A stretch of 64,000 bases of DNA, taken from assembly GCA_003151475.1 (NCBI GenBank), contig PLXQ01000063.1:33046-97045 (forward strand), in the 5' to 3' direction. Within the stretch, counting starts at the first letter, position 1; every line of letters starts with the position of its first letter. The position numbers and the translations under genes were made by a program. The notes beneath the pieces are model-generated. The model was given only the letters and a program-made list of their open reading frames with translations. It searched no databases and was not told the origin of the DNA. Below are positions 34,637-43,566 of the stretch, in pieces. Source of the DNA: Acidimicrobiaceae bacterium. GTDB lineage: Bacteria > Actinomycetota > Acidimicrobiia > Acidimicrobiales > UBA8190.

Positions 34637-35515
34637 TCAACCCTCACCTGGAGCTGTGTCAACCATCACCCGAAACACTGGCAGACCGCCGAGAGGATCA
34701 TCCGGACGGTTTCCAGGCGATTCGCCGAAAGACCCAATCCCCCTCCAAGCCTGTATTTCCCTCTCTGCTTCTCGGATATCGGACCTTGCCTTGTCAACGG
34801 CCTTGAGCCACCGTTCGATGGCGAATCCAACCTGATGGTTAACGTCAGACCGATCACCGGATAGCGGGAAGCCTCCGTCCGAAGCCTCCCAGCCATCTGG
34901 GCTGTGTGGCATCGACATCTCATCGATCCCGAGGTTGAACGACCATTCGCCTCGATCAGCCGTCAGCCCGACACACAGGGGTCCAGAAACGAACCTTGCA
35001 AACTGGTTGTTCACTCCGTCCGCTTGGTGGTCTCCGGTTTCCAAATCGAGAAGCTCGAGCCAACGAGCAAGCCTCTTGACAGCTTCGGGCGCTTCTGAGA
35101 GATCCAGCAGTCCAACATGTTATCGAACGGAATACAAAGGTACTGTCACCTCCAATGGTGGAATCTGCTTGCGAGATATTCGACTTCTCGACATCTGCGG
35201 CAGAAGACGGTTCGTTAACTGCAAGAATTGACCGAGGGCCCGATCCACTCCTGCTGCCCGATCGATGATCCACATCATCTTGGTGGACCTTGGGGGACAC
35301 AATAAGAACCGGAGTCCATCTGTCTCCGGTCCGACCATCAGGGTCGGGTGACGCGCCAAATTCTGCCACCGGAACCAGCCGACATTCGGTGGGACCTTCC
35401 CCGTGGGATGGCAAGCGGCTTCCGTGATGTCGCTGTCGGTGGCGTCGTGGCCCACCGGGTCCTGTTTCCACAGGTCAAGGGGCATGCGATCATCGGCGGC
35501 TGCGACGTGGTGCAC
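34637..35515 (-). pseudogene. Interrupted hypothetical gene (one in-frame TAA)
   Basis: Two open segments lie in the same frame, split only by TAA at 35120-35122. The upstream part (GTG 35515) includes VGWFRWQNLARHPTLMVGP and KMMWIIDRAAGVDRAL. The downstream part has LARWLELLDLETGDHQADG, SGPLCVGLTADRGEWSF and HQVGFAIERWLKAVDKAR, and reads like a genuine protein but lacks an in-frame ATG/GTG close to its beginning. An ATG 1 nt past the TAA is out of frame. Base composition is lower in GC than the flanks. Either a nonsense-broken gene or two damaged genes. No known domain. Confidence 0.5.
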
Positions 35516-35562
35516 CGTACCGGGACACGGCGGGACGAAATTGTTGGGTCAATTGTTGGACA
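35410..35562 (-). repeat. Diverged repeat, copy 1 (flanks the acylase gene)
   Basis: Read on the minus strand it contains CCAACAATTGACCCAACAATT, then the GTG of the interrupted gene, CTTGACCTGTGGAAA and GCGACATCACGGAAG. The same landmarks in the same order and orientation occur at 38462-38612. In translation: LDLWKQD...DSDITEAA against LDLGKLD...LGDITEGA. Confidence 0.55.
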
Positions 35563-35787
35563 AGAAGAGGTGCTCCCGGCCGCATTGCTCTGGGCGTTGA
35601 ACCTTGCATGGTTGCGATGTCGCCAACGATCCGTCATCGTCAACCGCAGGGCGTCCAGGCCTGGCCGTCGCCGGAGTGTTGCGATGTCGAGACCCGCCAC
35701 GACCTCATCGGCCATCTTCTCCAAGACGTCCTCGGTCAATTCGACGCCGGGCCTGGACCGGCCGGTGGCAGTGGGTCACTGGTCCGC

Positions 35788-38214
35788 TCAGGGAGCGTAG
35801 ACGACCTGGGTCGACGTCCCGTGCTCGGCGGCGAGTTGGGCGGGCGTGTAGGCGAGCGGGACCCACCGCTTCTCGGAGTAGAGCTTGGTCATGGTGGCGT
35901 ACCCGGGCGACGTTGGGTCGGTGGCCTGCGAGTAGGTGAGGATGCCCTGGGAGATGGGGCCGGAGGGCGTGAGCTCCGTGGTCATGACCAGCGACGAGCC
36001 CTCGTAGACGACGCCGTAGGGGAAGGCGGTGAGTGGTCCGCCCTGGCCGTCGGCCGCGTAGATGGCATTGAAGCAGCCGGTGTCGCATCCCGGGATGGGT
36101 ATGGACGTGCCGTTGCGCACGACGTGCTGGACCTGCCTGTAGGTGGCGTCGAGGGGGATGTGGCGCTGCTGCAGATTGACCACGGCGTCGGCCAGGGCCT
36201 GGAGGACGGCCGGGTTCGCCGTGTCGAGCACCGAGGGCGTGGTAAGCGGTTGGGCCGGGTTGAAGCTGTCCGACCACAGCCCGTTGCTCGGGGCGTAAGC
36301 GGCCCACTCCGAGAACAGCCACCCGCCGGCCGCGCCGAGGTTGCCGGTCTTGTCGTAGCCGGTGAGGGCCGTACATGCCGCGGTGAGGTCGACGGTCGTG
36401 CCGTTCGACGCTTTGGCCGACGGCGTGGCCCGGCACGCCCCGACCAGGGCGCCGAGGACCAGCTGGGCCTCCATCGACTGGTTTGACTGCCACATCGCCT
36501 GCAGCGAGCCGAGGGTGAACTTGGGCGAGCCGAGCCCGTCGGTGCCCGCCACCCGCGCCGCGATCATCTGGTTCCCGAGCCGGGTGCGCAGCCCTTGCTG
36601 GACGTTGATGTTGCCGATGATGGGGGAGAAGGCCGGGAACGGCGCGCTGGGATTGGCGAGCCAGTAGGAGTCGTTGGAGTTCTCGACGTAGTCGGTCCGG
36701 ATGGTGTGGGGCATGTGCGAGGCGTTGAAGATGCCCGGCACCGGTGTCCCCGGGTCGTTCTGCCAGGCGCAGCTCTGGCGGGAGCCATCGAGGGTGACCA
36801 CGCCGGCCGCCTGGTAGACGAGCTGGGCCAGGCCCGACGGCGTGCATGAAGCGATGAGCGAGGCCGGCACGTTCGGCGTGTTGCCCACGTCGCCGTAGTA
36901 CGCGTGCCCGGTGTCGTCGGCGGCGATGGTGTTGAAGGTGGGGATGGCCAGATAGGTGGACTCGATGTCGAGCAGGTTCTGGGCGGACGTGGCCCGGCCC
37001 ATGGCCAGGTACTGGTCGGCCGCCCGGTAGGCGTCGTTCCCCATGGAGTCGGCCACCGCGTAGGCCGTGGTGGTCGTCCACTGGTAGTGGGCCTGGGCGA
37101 CCACGACCACGGGTCCCCACTGGGTCGTGTAGAAGGTGTGGTGCACCACGCCGTGACCGGTGTCGACGCTCACCGTCTGGCGGCCCATGGGTACGGTTTT
37201 CCCATCCACCACGTAGGACTTCGGGTCCCCCGGGGCCAGTTGGAGTTGGTAGAAGGTGAAGCGGAAGCTGGTCGAGACCGTGTGAGTCCAGGCCACATGC
37301 TGGTTGAACCCGATGCCGATGAGGGGGAAGCCCATGAGCGTACCGCCCTCGACGTCGTACTGACCGGGCACGGTGAGCTGGGCCATCCAGAAGCGCTCCG
37401 TCCCCTGCCAGGGGAAGTGGGGGTTGGCCAGGAGCATGCCGTCGCTGGCCGCCGTGTCCTGGGAGCCGATACCGATCCCGTTGGATCCCAGGCTGTCCCC
37501 GCCGTTCGAGCCGAAGGCGGCGGTCAGCGCGGCGGCGTTCGGTGCGGAGGGGGCGGCGGTGACCGCCGCGGTGGTCGTCGCCGTGCGCTCCGTCGTGTGC
37601 GCCGGCGGCGCCGCTTGGACCTCGGCCCCGATGACCTGGGCGCTCGAGGCCTCGGTCACGATCTGGTAGCCGCGCAGGTACATGTCGTCGAGGGTGATCG
37701 ACCGCACCCACGGCTTGCCCTTGCACGCCGGGTCCGTGAGCTTTCCCGAAGCCAGGTAGTCGTTGTAGCCGGCCACGTAGCCCCGGTAGACGTCGACCAC
37801 CTGGGGAGTCGGGCCGAGCGGCGGGGCCTGGTGGAACTCCCGGGTGAGCATGCCGCTGTCCTTCACCCGCGTCCAGAAGAGGTCGGAGTCGAGGTTGGTG
37901 TCGGACGTGCTCGCCGAGTAGTTGAGGCTGAGCCCCTTGGGCCCGAAGTACTTCGAGCGCTGGCCGTTGACCGTCACGAAGTCCTGGGCCAGGGTACAGA
38001 AATTGTCCGGGGCGAAGGCCAGGGCCTCTCCGTAGCCGAGGGCAGTGAAATTGGACGCGGTGATGTGGGGGATCCCGGCGCCGTCCCGGGTGATGGTGAC
38101 CTTCATGGCCGGGTTCGCCGGGTGGGTGGTCGACGAGGACCCCGACGAACAGCCTGCAAGCACGATTGCGGCAAGCCCGAGGGCTCCGAGGGTGCGAAGC
38201 CAGGTGACGGGCAT
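35788..38214 (-). CDS. Penicillin-acylase-family Ntn hydrolase (lipoprotein)
   Basis: An 808-aa precursor. The signal peptide ends in a lipobox (IVLAGC, Cys22). The alpha chain (about 35-243) has DGAGIPHITASNFTALGYGEALAFAPD, and the Ser nucleophile of the beta chain is Ser244 in SLGSNGIGIG, with ANPHFPW and FNQHVAWTHTVS following, as in penicillin G/AHL acylases. It hydrolyses amides such as acylated homoserine lactones or beta-lactam side chains outside the membrane. ATG 38214; an upstream in-frame stretch belongs to a paralogous remnant. Flanked on both sides by related fragments. Confidence 0.9.
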   Translation of the reverse strand: MPVTWLRTLGALGLAAIVLAGCSSGSSSTTHPANPAMKVTITRDGAGIPHITASNFTALGYGEALAFAPDNFCTLAQDFVTVNGQRSKYFGPKGLSLNYSASTSDTNLDSDLFWTRVKDSGMLTREFHQAPPLGPTPQVVDVYRGYVAGYNDYLASGKLTDPACKGKPWVRSITLDDMYLRGYQIVTEASSAQVIGAEVQAAPPAHTTERTATTTAAVTAAPSAPNAAALTAAFGSNGGDSLGSNGIGIGSQDTAASDGMLLANPHFPWQGTERFWMAQLTVPGQYDVEGGTLMGFPLIGIGFNQHVAWTHTVSTSFRFTFYQLQLAPGDPKSYVVDGKTVPMGRQTVSVDTGHGVVHHTFYTTQWGPVVVVAQAHYQWTTTTAYAVADSMGNDAYRAADQYLAMGRATSAQNLLDIESTYLAIPTFNTIAADDTGHAYYGDVGNTPNVPASLIASCTPSGLAQLVYQAAGVVTLDGSRQSCAWQNDPGTPVPGIFNASHMPHTIRTDYVENSNDSYWLANPSAPFPAFSPIIGNINVQQGLRTRLGNQMIAARVAGTDGLGSPKFTLGSLQAMWQSNQSMEAQLVLGALVGACRATPSAKASNGTTVDLTAACTALTGYDKTGNLGAAGGWLFSEWAAYAPSNGLWSDSFNPAQPLTTPSVLDTANPAVLQALADAVVNLQQRHIPLDATYRQVQHVVRNGTSIPIPGCDTGCFNAIYAADGQGGPLTAFPYGVVYEGSSLVMTTELTPSGPISQGILTYSQATDPTSPGYATMTKLYSEKRWVPLAYTPAQLAAEHGTSTQVVYAP

Positions 38215-38936
38215 GGGGCGAGCGTATCCCCGACGGGTTCGGACCGCCTTCGCTTCCGCAGTCCTCGGGATCCGGTTCTGCGTCCCGTTGGCCCGGCGCC
38301 CGGCGTGGACGCGCGCCAGACCCCGGGGTGACCTGCGGACTTCGCGTCCTCCGCGACCGGGGTCGTGGTCACGGAGCAGCCACGACGGGGTATCTGCGAT
38401 TATGTGGAACACTCTGACCTGGTGGGCCGTGCGAGTCTCGATCTCGCCACCTTGGGATTTAGAAGCGCCTTCCGTGATGTCGCCCAGGGTCCGGTCCGGT
38501 CGCTGGCTATCCAATTTGCCCAGGTCAAGGCCGGTGCGCTGAAGAGTGGCTGAGACGTCGTCCATCGGGTTGCGACGCAGACGGACAGAATTGTTTGCGT
38601 CAATTGTTGGGCAGAATTCGCCTCGCTGTCATCGTCGCCTCGATATCGCGATGACACCGGTGAAAGCGTCCCTACCAGGCACATTCGGGCGTGTGGAAAA
38701 GGCGAACGAGGATGGAACGTGACTGCTTCAGTCACTCTGTCAGCGGGTCGATACAGCAAGTGTGAAACAGGCGGAAACCGTCTTCCACTTGGGCGAGAAG
38801 GCACTCCTCTCCGCAGCTCCCGCGTGGCGACCACACGGCCACGTTGCCACCAATCCCCGCAGTGCCCGATTGGCCCGATGACGTGCGCCACGGCGATTAT
38901 GCAGCAGCCTGCAGCGCAATCGAATCCCGGGAACGT
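38215..38936. other. Gap with a gene remnant and repeat copy 2
   Basis: On the minus strand an ATG at 38565 opens MDDVSATLQRTGLDLGKLD, similar to the start of the interrupted gene at 35515, but it soon loses coding character and runs into the acylase frame. The upstream CCAACAATTGACGCAAACAATT is also shared with the first copy. The rest (38620-38936) shows no gene I can support. Confidence 0.5.
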
Positions 38937-39458
38937 TCACCGACCGAGCAGCGTTCGACGTGCGTCCTTCATGAGCAGCACCAAATGGAGCTCGTCTGTG
39001 GGGCTCGGTTCAAGTTCGGGGATGAGATGGAGATAGAAGTCGCGCGCCTCCGCTGCCTCGGCGTGGATCAGGAGTCCCCGACAACCGATGTCCTCACTGA
39101 TGCTCAGCAGTCGGGTGATCGCGTCAGCAAGGAGGCCGGCTCCTATCCCTCGGCCTTCGTGCTCGGTGTCAACACCGAGTCTGGCGAGCAGCGCCACTGG
39201 CTGGGGGTAACGTCCGGCTCCCTTACGAAGCCGGCTCGGAGCTGCCTGGATGTCGAGCTGCGCCATGCACCACGCGTAGTACGCAACCGCTCGATCGCCG
39301 ACGAGAGGCGTGACCACAAAGACTTTCGTGCTGCCGGTGGACGTCGACTGCAGCGCGTGCTGCCTCAGCCAGTTGGTCTGCTCTGTCGATCGACATGTGA
39401 ACCTCTCGACTTCGTCAGAGGGAACGAGGAGTCGCGGCGCTCGATAGTCATGGGTCAT
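38937..39458 (-). CDS. GNAT toxin of a TacAT-like toxin-antitoxin module
   Basis: A 173-aa acetyltransferase. VTPLVGDRAVAYYAWC and VALLARLGVDTEHEGRGIGAGLL form the acetyl-CoA core, and FYLHLIPELEPSPTDELHLVLL is the C-terminal part with the conserved Tyr. This GNAT class acetylates aminoacyl-tRNAs and blocks translation (known for TacT/AtaT). The ATG overlaps the TGA of the RHH/DUF1778 gene by 4 nt, the standard antitoxin-toxin order. Confidence 0.88.
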   Translation of the reverse strand: MTHDYRAPRLLVPSDEVERFTCRSTEQTNWLRQHALQSTSTGSTKVFVVTPLVGDRAVAYYAWCMAQLDIQAAPSRLRKGAGRYPQPVALLARLGVDTEHEGRGIGAGLLADAITRLLSISEDIGCRGLLIHAEAAEARDFYLHLIPELEPSPTDELHLVLLMKDARRTLLGR

Positions 39459-39736
39459 TCAGCAAACGGGGAAGGCCGCTGCATGAGCCGGCGCAGACCG
39501 GCAAACTCCTCCGCTGGACGACGGTTGACCTTCTCCCACTCGGCAGCGGCATCGGCCGCTAAGACGAATCGGTCGCGATCAGCGAGGACCCGACGTGCCG
39601 CATCCACGAGGTGGGAAACGACGAAGGACGTCAGGTCGGTACCGGTGGTACCGGCGGCCCGGTCGATGAGCTCGCGCTCCTCTGCGGTGGTGCGGATTTC
39701 AAGTCGCCTGTCCCTCGTTCGAGTCGATGGTGCCAC
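39455..39736 (-). CDS. DUF1778 (TacA-like) antitoxin
   Basis: A 93-aa ribbon-helix-helix antitoxin. TRDRRLEIRTTAEERELIDRAA is the DNA-binding part, and the C-terminal toxin-neutralising tail reads FVLAADAAAEWEKVNRRP and LRRLMQRPSPF, as in DUF1778 proteins. GTG 39736 has AGGAGG 7-8 nt upstream. Expected to repress its own promoter together with the GNAT toxin. Confidence 0.88.
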   Translation of the reverse strand: MAPSTRTRDRRLEIRTTAEERELIDRAAGTTGTDLTSFVVSHLVDAARRVLADRDRFVLAADAAAEWEKVNRRPAEEFAGLRRLMQRPSPFAE

Positions 39737-40413
39737 CGGTTCGCCTCCTCTTCGATGTACGGCCAGTGTACGGCCTTCAGCCTGCAGACGCAACTCGGGA
39801 TCGATCCGGGAGAGACGACACGGACGGGCTCCCGAGCCATTCTCGGTGAGGTCCGGACACAAGTGGTCACAAGCGTGGCGCCCCGCTTGGCATCCATGAT
39901 GGCGTAACTGTCCTCGGCCCGATCCAGCGCCCCGAGTTCGGCCACTGACCTGAGGGCGGCGATGACCAGCTCCATGCCCGGCCGCTTGGCCGTGACGAGC
40001 CGTCACCCGTCGTCGGGTCGGTCGCCCTGTAGAGCGCGTCGTGGGGAGGTTGTCAACCGCACCGGAGAGGCCGAGGGACGCAGCGCCCGGGCCGACCCAG
40101 GCCATCCACAAAAGCCGTTGAGTCCGATTGAGTCCTGCAGCTCACAAAACGTGCGCCTGCTACTACGACGCACATCGACTCATTACCCGTGGACCTGGTG
40201 GTTCTTGACGAAGACGAGCTGCCGAAAGCGCGGCTTCAACTATGTCACTGTAGCGCTGATCGACCTTCGGGAATCCCACTTTGTGGCCTCTGACCTGGCC
40301 TTTTCGGTGGACCTTGGGTCACACGATGCGAACCGCCACGTCGTCGTGGGTGCACTGTTCAGGGTCTGTCGCGGTTGACACATCAAATGGCGTTCCACCC
40401 AGACGGCACTCCG
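39737..40413. other. Gap between two toxin-antitoxin modules
   Basis: No reliable gene. A minus-strand frame from 39975 starts MELVIAALRSVAELGALDRAEDS and may be a remnant, but it overlaps the antitoxin promoter. The stretch 40130-40380 has lower GC and no coding signal I trust. Confidence 0.4.
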
Positions 40414-40635
40414 TCAGAGCAGGCCGACGAACTCGTCGACCGAGAGCCCGGCCTGACGGAGGATCGATCCCAGAGTTCCCCGTGCCAGTTCCCGGTGGAG
40501 CGGCAGAATGACCACCCGACCGTCAGCGCTTCGCAGCTTCACGTGGCTGCCCCGCTGGCTGACCTGCTCGAAGCCACCCCGTGTGAGCGCCTTGACGGCA
40601 TCCGGACCGGAGACGACCGGGAACGCCGGGCTCAC
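40414..40635 (-). CDS. hicA: HicA-family mRNA interferase toxin
   Basis: A 73-aa dsRBD-like toxin. SGPDAVKALTRGGFEQVSQ, catalytic His in QRGSHVKLRSADG, and VILPLHRELARGTLGSILRQAGLS are diagnostic. The GTG start overlaps the TGA of the hicB gene by 4 nt, so the antitoxin is upstream. Full length for the family. Confidence 0.92.
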   Translation of the reverse strand: MSPAFPVVSGPDAVKALTRGGFEQVSQRGSHVKLRSADGRVVILPLHRELARGTLGSILRQAGLSVDEFVGLL

Positions 40636-40832
40636 GCAGAGAGGCGCAAGGTGGCGATGATCGGCGGTTCCAACTCCGAGGGCAGCACCTCGTCCTCGAA
40701 GTACAGCTCGAGGGCCTCCTTCAGGTTGGAGAGCGCTTCATCCACCGTCGCACCCTGACTCGCGACCTCGATGTCAAGGCAGCGCGCCACGTACCACGGG
40801 TCCTCATGGGTTACGGCAACCGTGAACTCCAT
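40632..40832 (-). CDS. hicB: HicB-family antitoxin, short form
   Basis: A 66-aa HicB with only the RNase-H-like domain: AVTHEDPWYVARCLDIEVASQG, TVDEALSNLKEALELYFED. The C-terminal DNA-binding domain found in long HicB proteins is absent, so autorepression may be weak or indirect. It precedes hicA and lies 40 bp from tRNA-Lys. Confidence 0.9.
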   Translation of the reverse strand: MEFTVAVTHEDPWYVARCLDIEVASQGATVDEALSNLKEALELYFEDEVLPSELEPPIIATLRLSA

Positions 40833-40871
40833 GGGCCAATCGTACCGAACGGTTCGCGCAAGTCGAATTTG

Positions 40872-40944
40872 TGGGCCGCCCGGGGCTCGAACCCGGCACC
40901 TTGGGATTAAAAGTCCCCTGCTCTACCTGATGAGCTAGCGGCCC
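40872..40944 (-). tRNA. tRNA-Lys (anticodon UUU)
   Basis: Cloverleaf on the minus strand: acceptor GGGCCGC/GCGGCCC, D-arm GCTC-GAGC, anticodon loop CTTTTAA (UUU), and T-arm CCGGG-TTCGAGC-CCCGG. CCA is not encoded. The outermost anticodon-stem pair is G-A. The 3' end faces the toxin-antitoxin genes. Confidence 0.95.
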
Positions 40945-41134
40945 GTGACCGGCGTCGAACACGGCGCAGTCCCCGCACCGACAGGATCGGCGTCGCCCGA
41001 GCCTAGTGAGCGAAGCGGCACCCGGCCGTCTCACCCGAGCCCGCCCCGCCTCAACCCGACGCACCGGAACCCGGGCGCGTCCTAACCCAGCGCCGCCTTA
41101 ACCGGGGACCGCGGGTCGGCCGTCGCCGGAGCGG

Positions 41135-41944
41135 TCAGTTCCTGATGAGCCGCACCGGTACCGCCGCGTCCGGCTCGAGGACGTGGAAGCTGAAACTCTC
41201 CTCGAAGTAGAGACGGACTTTGTCGGCGTCGTGGTCGATGTAGCCGATGGAGAGGTCCTGTCCGCTGTCGAGAAGGAAGTCTCCGCCGCGCAGAGACAGA
41301 ACGACGCTTTCTTCGACACCGGGGGCCCAGACGACCGGACCCCCGAGGATCTGGCGGAGATGGTCGAGAAGGAGCAAACCGCCGTGCTCGGTCGTCTCGA
41401 TGATCCCGGTGTAGCCGGCAGGTCCGATGGCCAGGCCGTAGGGGCCGTCCACCCCGGATTGGCGAAGGACGTTGACCGCTTTGGCCACGGCGGTGGGGGA
41501 ATGTTCGAATTCACCGTCGAATTCGACCGGCGCGTGGGAGCAGGTCTCGGTGATCCCCTTGATGTCGGCCGCCTTGTAACCGTGGAAGACGGCGATGTTC
41601 TCGGCCAGCGCGATCCGCCGGGCCGCTTTGTCCAGGTCGGCCAGATCGGCCGCCGCCCCGCGATCGACATCATCGATCTCGGAGCGCGAGACGCTGAATT
41701 CGCAGCGCAGTTCAACCAGGGGGAGCACCCGGCGCTGCAGGGCGGTGACGCCGTCGGTCGGCGGCTTTCCCACCTTGACGACCCGGCCGAGGTTGGTGGA
41801 GGAATGGGCCCAGCCGCTCGGTCCCACCAAGTCGACCAGCTTGCGGGCGGCCAGATAGGTGGTCAGGCGGGACTTCGCCTCGTCTTCGATGGCCTCCCAG
41901 CCGGCGGAGGAGATGGGGGCGAGGTCGTGCAGAAGATGATCCAT
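41135..41944 (-). CDS. Encapsulin shell protein (family 1)
   Basis: A 269-aa HK97-fold nanocompartment protein. HHDLAP-type start (MDHLLHDLAPISSAGWEAIEDEA), SRLTTYLAARKLVDLVGP, VRQSGVDGPYGLAIGP-like segment, HGGLLLLDHLRQILGG, and the final SFSFHVLEPDAAVPVRL match linocin-M18/encapsulins, and the length is canonical. It assembles into an icosahedral shell around cargo carrying a C-terminal tag. Its ATG overlaps the TGA of the ferritin-like cargo gene by 1 nt, so the two are made together. Confidence 0.95.
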   Translation of the reverse strand: MDHLLHDLAPISSAGWEAIEDEAKSRLTTYLAARKLVDLVGPSGWAHSSTNLGRVVKVGKPPTDGVTALQRRVLPLVELRCEFSVSRSEIDDVDRGAAADLADLDKAARRIALAENIAVFHGYKAADIKGITETCSHAPVEFDGEFEHSPTAVAKAVNVLRQSGVDGPYGLAIGPAGYTGIIETTEHGGLLLLDHLRQILGGPVVWAPGVEESVVLSLRGGDFLLDSGQDLSIGYIDHDADKVRLYFEESFSFHVLEPDAAVPVRLIRN

Positions 41945-42330
41945 CAGCCGACTCCCTTGAGGCTGCCGATGCCGAGCGAGCCGGAGCCCGAAGACCCGGC
42001 CATGGCGGAACCGCCGGTCGCCGCGGCCGCCTCGGCCTCGACTTCGATCTCGGTGACCGGTTCGGTGGTGAACAGATAGGTGCGGAGGTGCCCGTCGAGG
42101 ACGGGGTCATTGCGGCGCAGCCATTCGAGGGTCATGGCCATGTGCTCCTTCTCCTCGTCGCGGTTGTGGGCGAGGACGGCGGCCAGGGCTTCGTCGCTGG
42201 TGGCGTCGACCCGCTGGTCGTACCAATCGACGGCCTCGAACTCCTCCCTGATGGAGACGATGGCCCGGTGCCGGTCGATGGTGGAGCTCTGGAGGAGCTC
42301 CTGGGGTTCGTGAAGGCCTTCGCTGGCCAT
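41944..42330 (-). CDS. Encapsulated ferritin-like protein (EncFtn) with cargo tag
   Basis: A 128-aa two-helix ferroxidase. The metal-binding residues lie in IREEFEAVDWYDQR and NRDEEKEHMAMTLEWLR (ExxH). A flexible Ala/Gly/Ser-rich linker leads to GSLGIGSLKGVG, which matches the known encapsulin-loading peptide type. It oxidises Fe(II) and delivers iron to the shell interior, which stores it. First gene of the two-gene encapsulin operon. Confidence 0.94.
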   Translation of the reverse strand: MASEGLHEPQELLQSSTIDRHRAIVSIREEFEAVDWYDQRVDATSDEALAAVLAHNRDEEKEHMAMTLEWLRRNDPVLDGHLRTYLFTTEPVTEIEVEAEAAAATGGSAMAGSSGSGSLGIGSLKGVG

Positions 42331-42437
42331 GCCAATGTCCTCCTCGACTGCTCGTCAGGCGGCGGACGTCACGCCTGTCGGCGAGGCTATCCGACCTGGT
42401 CGTTTCCTGAAACGGGAGTGCCGAGCCCGAAGAGCGG

Positions 42438-43538
42438 CTACCTACCCGGAACTGGCCTACCCGGAACTGGCCTACCCGGAACTGGCCCCGGGTAGTCGGG
42501 CCAGGTGATCTTGGCCCGCCGGGCCGGGGTGACCTTGCCCTGGTCCACGAACCAGTGGGCCGAGGCGGCGAGGGCTTCGAGAGCCGGCCGCGGTGCATGG
42601 CCGAGCTCGGTGCGCGCCCGGGAGTCGTCGAAGCTCATCCGGGTGGTGGACATCCGGGCCGCTTCGATGGGGACCGAGGGATGGCGGTGCAGGAGGCTTC
42701 CCTCGAGGAACTCCGACAGGTGCGCCACCCCGAGGGCGAGGGCACGGGGAACGGGGAGTTTGGCGGTGGGCAGGCCGGTGACGGTGGCCAGGGTGTCGAG
42801 CAGACGCTTCAGGGTGTAGTTCTCGCCGCCCAGGATGTAGGAGCGACCGACAGCGCCGCGTTCGAGAGCCAGGATCTGGCCCAAGGCCAGGTCGTCGACA
42901 TGGGCCACGTTCAAGATGGTGTCGACGTAGCCGGGGACGCGACCGTTCAGGTAGTCGAGGATGAGCTGTCCCGTCGGTGTCGGTGCCCGGTCGCCGGGTC
43001 CGAGGGGGAAGGTGGGGAGGATGATGCTGACGGGGAGGCCTTCGGCCGCGGCTCGGAGCACCTCGTGCTCGGCGACGTACTTGGACTGTTTGTAGGAGCC
43101 GAAGAGGTGGCTGACATCGGCGAAGGACCGCTCGTCTGAGGGACGGGAGTGCTTGCCGCTCTCGAGTCCCAGGGTGCCGACGGTGGATGTGTAGACGAGC
43201 CGTTCGGTCCCGGCCCGCTTGGCCGCGTCCATGATGTTGCGGGTGCCGCCCACGTTGACGTCGTAGAACTGCCGGCGGTCGCGCGCCCAGAATCGGTAGA
43301 GCGCGGCAACGTGAAAGACGGCCCGGCATTCCTTCACGGCCCGGTCCACCCCCTCACCGTCGCGGAGGTCGACCTCGAGCCGTTCGAGGTCGAGTTCGGC
43401 CAGGTTGGCGTGATCGGCTCCCGGTTCCAAGAGTGCGACGACCTGAACGCCGCGGGCGATGAGCGCCCGGGTGACGGCGGAACCGATGAAGCCACCGGCA
43501 CCGGTGACGAGGACGCGATCTCCTGAAGACAATTCCAT
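42438..43538 (-). CDS. hpnA: Extended SDR, HpnA-like hopanoid-associated epimerase
   Basis: A 366-aa NAD-binding protein. VLVTGAGGFIGSAVTRALI, catalytic YKQSKYVAEHE, and LPTFPLGPGDRAPTPTGQLILDYLNGRVPGYVDT match HpnA, a sugar epimerase of bacteriohopanepolyol gene sets. ATG 43538 follows AGGAG. The last 17 residues (PGPVPGRPVPGRPVPGR) are encoded by a 15-bp tandem repeat and extend the protein beyond its normal end. Confidence 0.8.
   Translation of the reverse strand: MELSSGDRVLVTGAGGFIGSAVTRALIARGVQVVALLEPGADHANLAELDLERLEVDLRDGEGVDRAVKECRAVFHVAALYRFWARDRRQFYDVNVGGTRNIMDAAKRAGTERLVYTSTVGTLGLESGKHSRPSDERSFADVSHLFGSYKQSKYVAEHEVLRAAAEGLPVSIILPTFPLGPGDRAPTPTGQLILDYLNGRVPGYVDTILNVAHVDDLALGQILALERGAVGRSYILGGENYTLKRLLDTLATVTGLPTAKLPVPRALALGVAHLSEFLEGSLLHRHPSVPIEAARMSTTRMSFDDSRARTELGHAPRPALEALAASAHWFVDQGKVTPARRAKITWPDYPGPVPGRPVPGRPVPGR
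42442..42486. repeat. 15-bp tandem repeat in the hpnA 3' end
   Basis: Three perfect units of ctacccggaactggc, read on the minus strand as in-frame PVPGR pentapeptides just before the stop codon. Confidence 0.9.
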
Positions 43539-43566
43539 GACGGTGGCTCCTAAAGAGTCGGTCGGC

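Noticed and set aside
38449..38470. CACCTTGGGATT matches part of the tRNA-Lys anticodon arm, a possible att site
   Set aside because: Only 12 bp match, and the corresponding position in the paralogous copy near 35410 explains the sequence by shared ancestry; chance match is likely.
39631..39975. Minus-strand frame starting MELVIAALRSVAEL
   Set aside because: Overlaps the antitoxin gene in another frame and loses coding character; at best a remnant.
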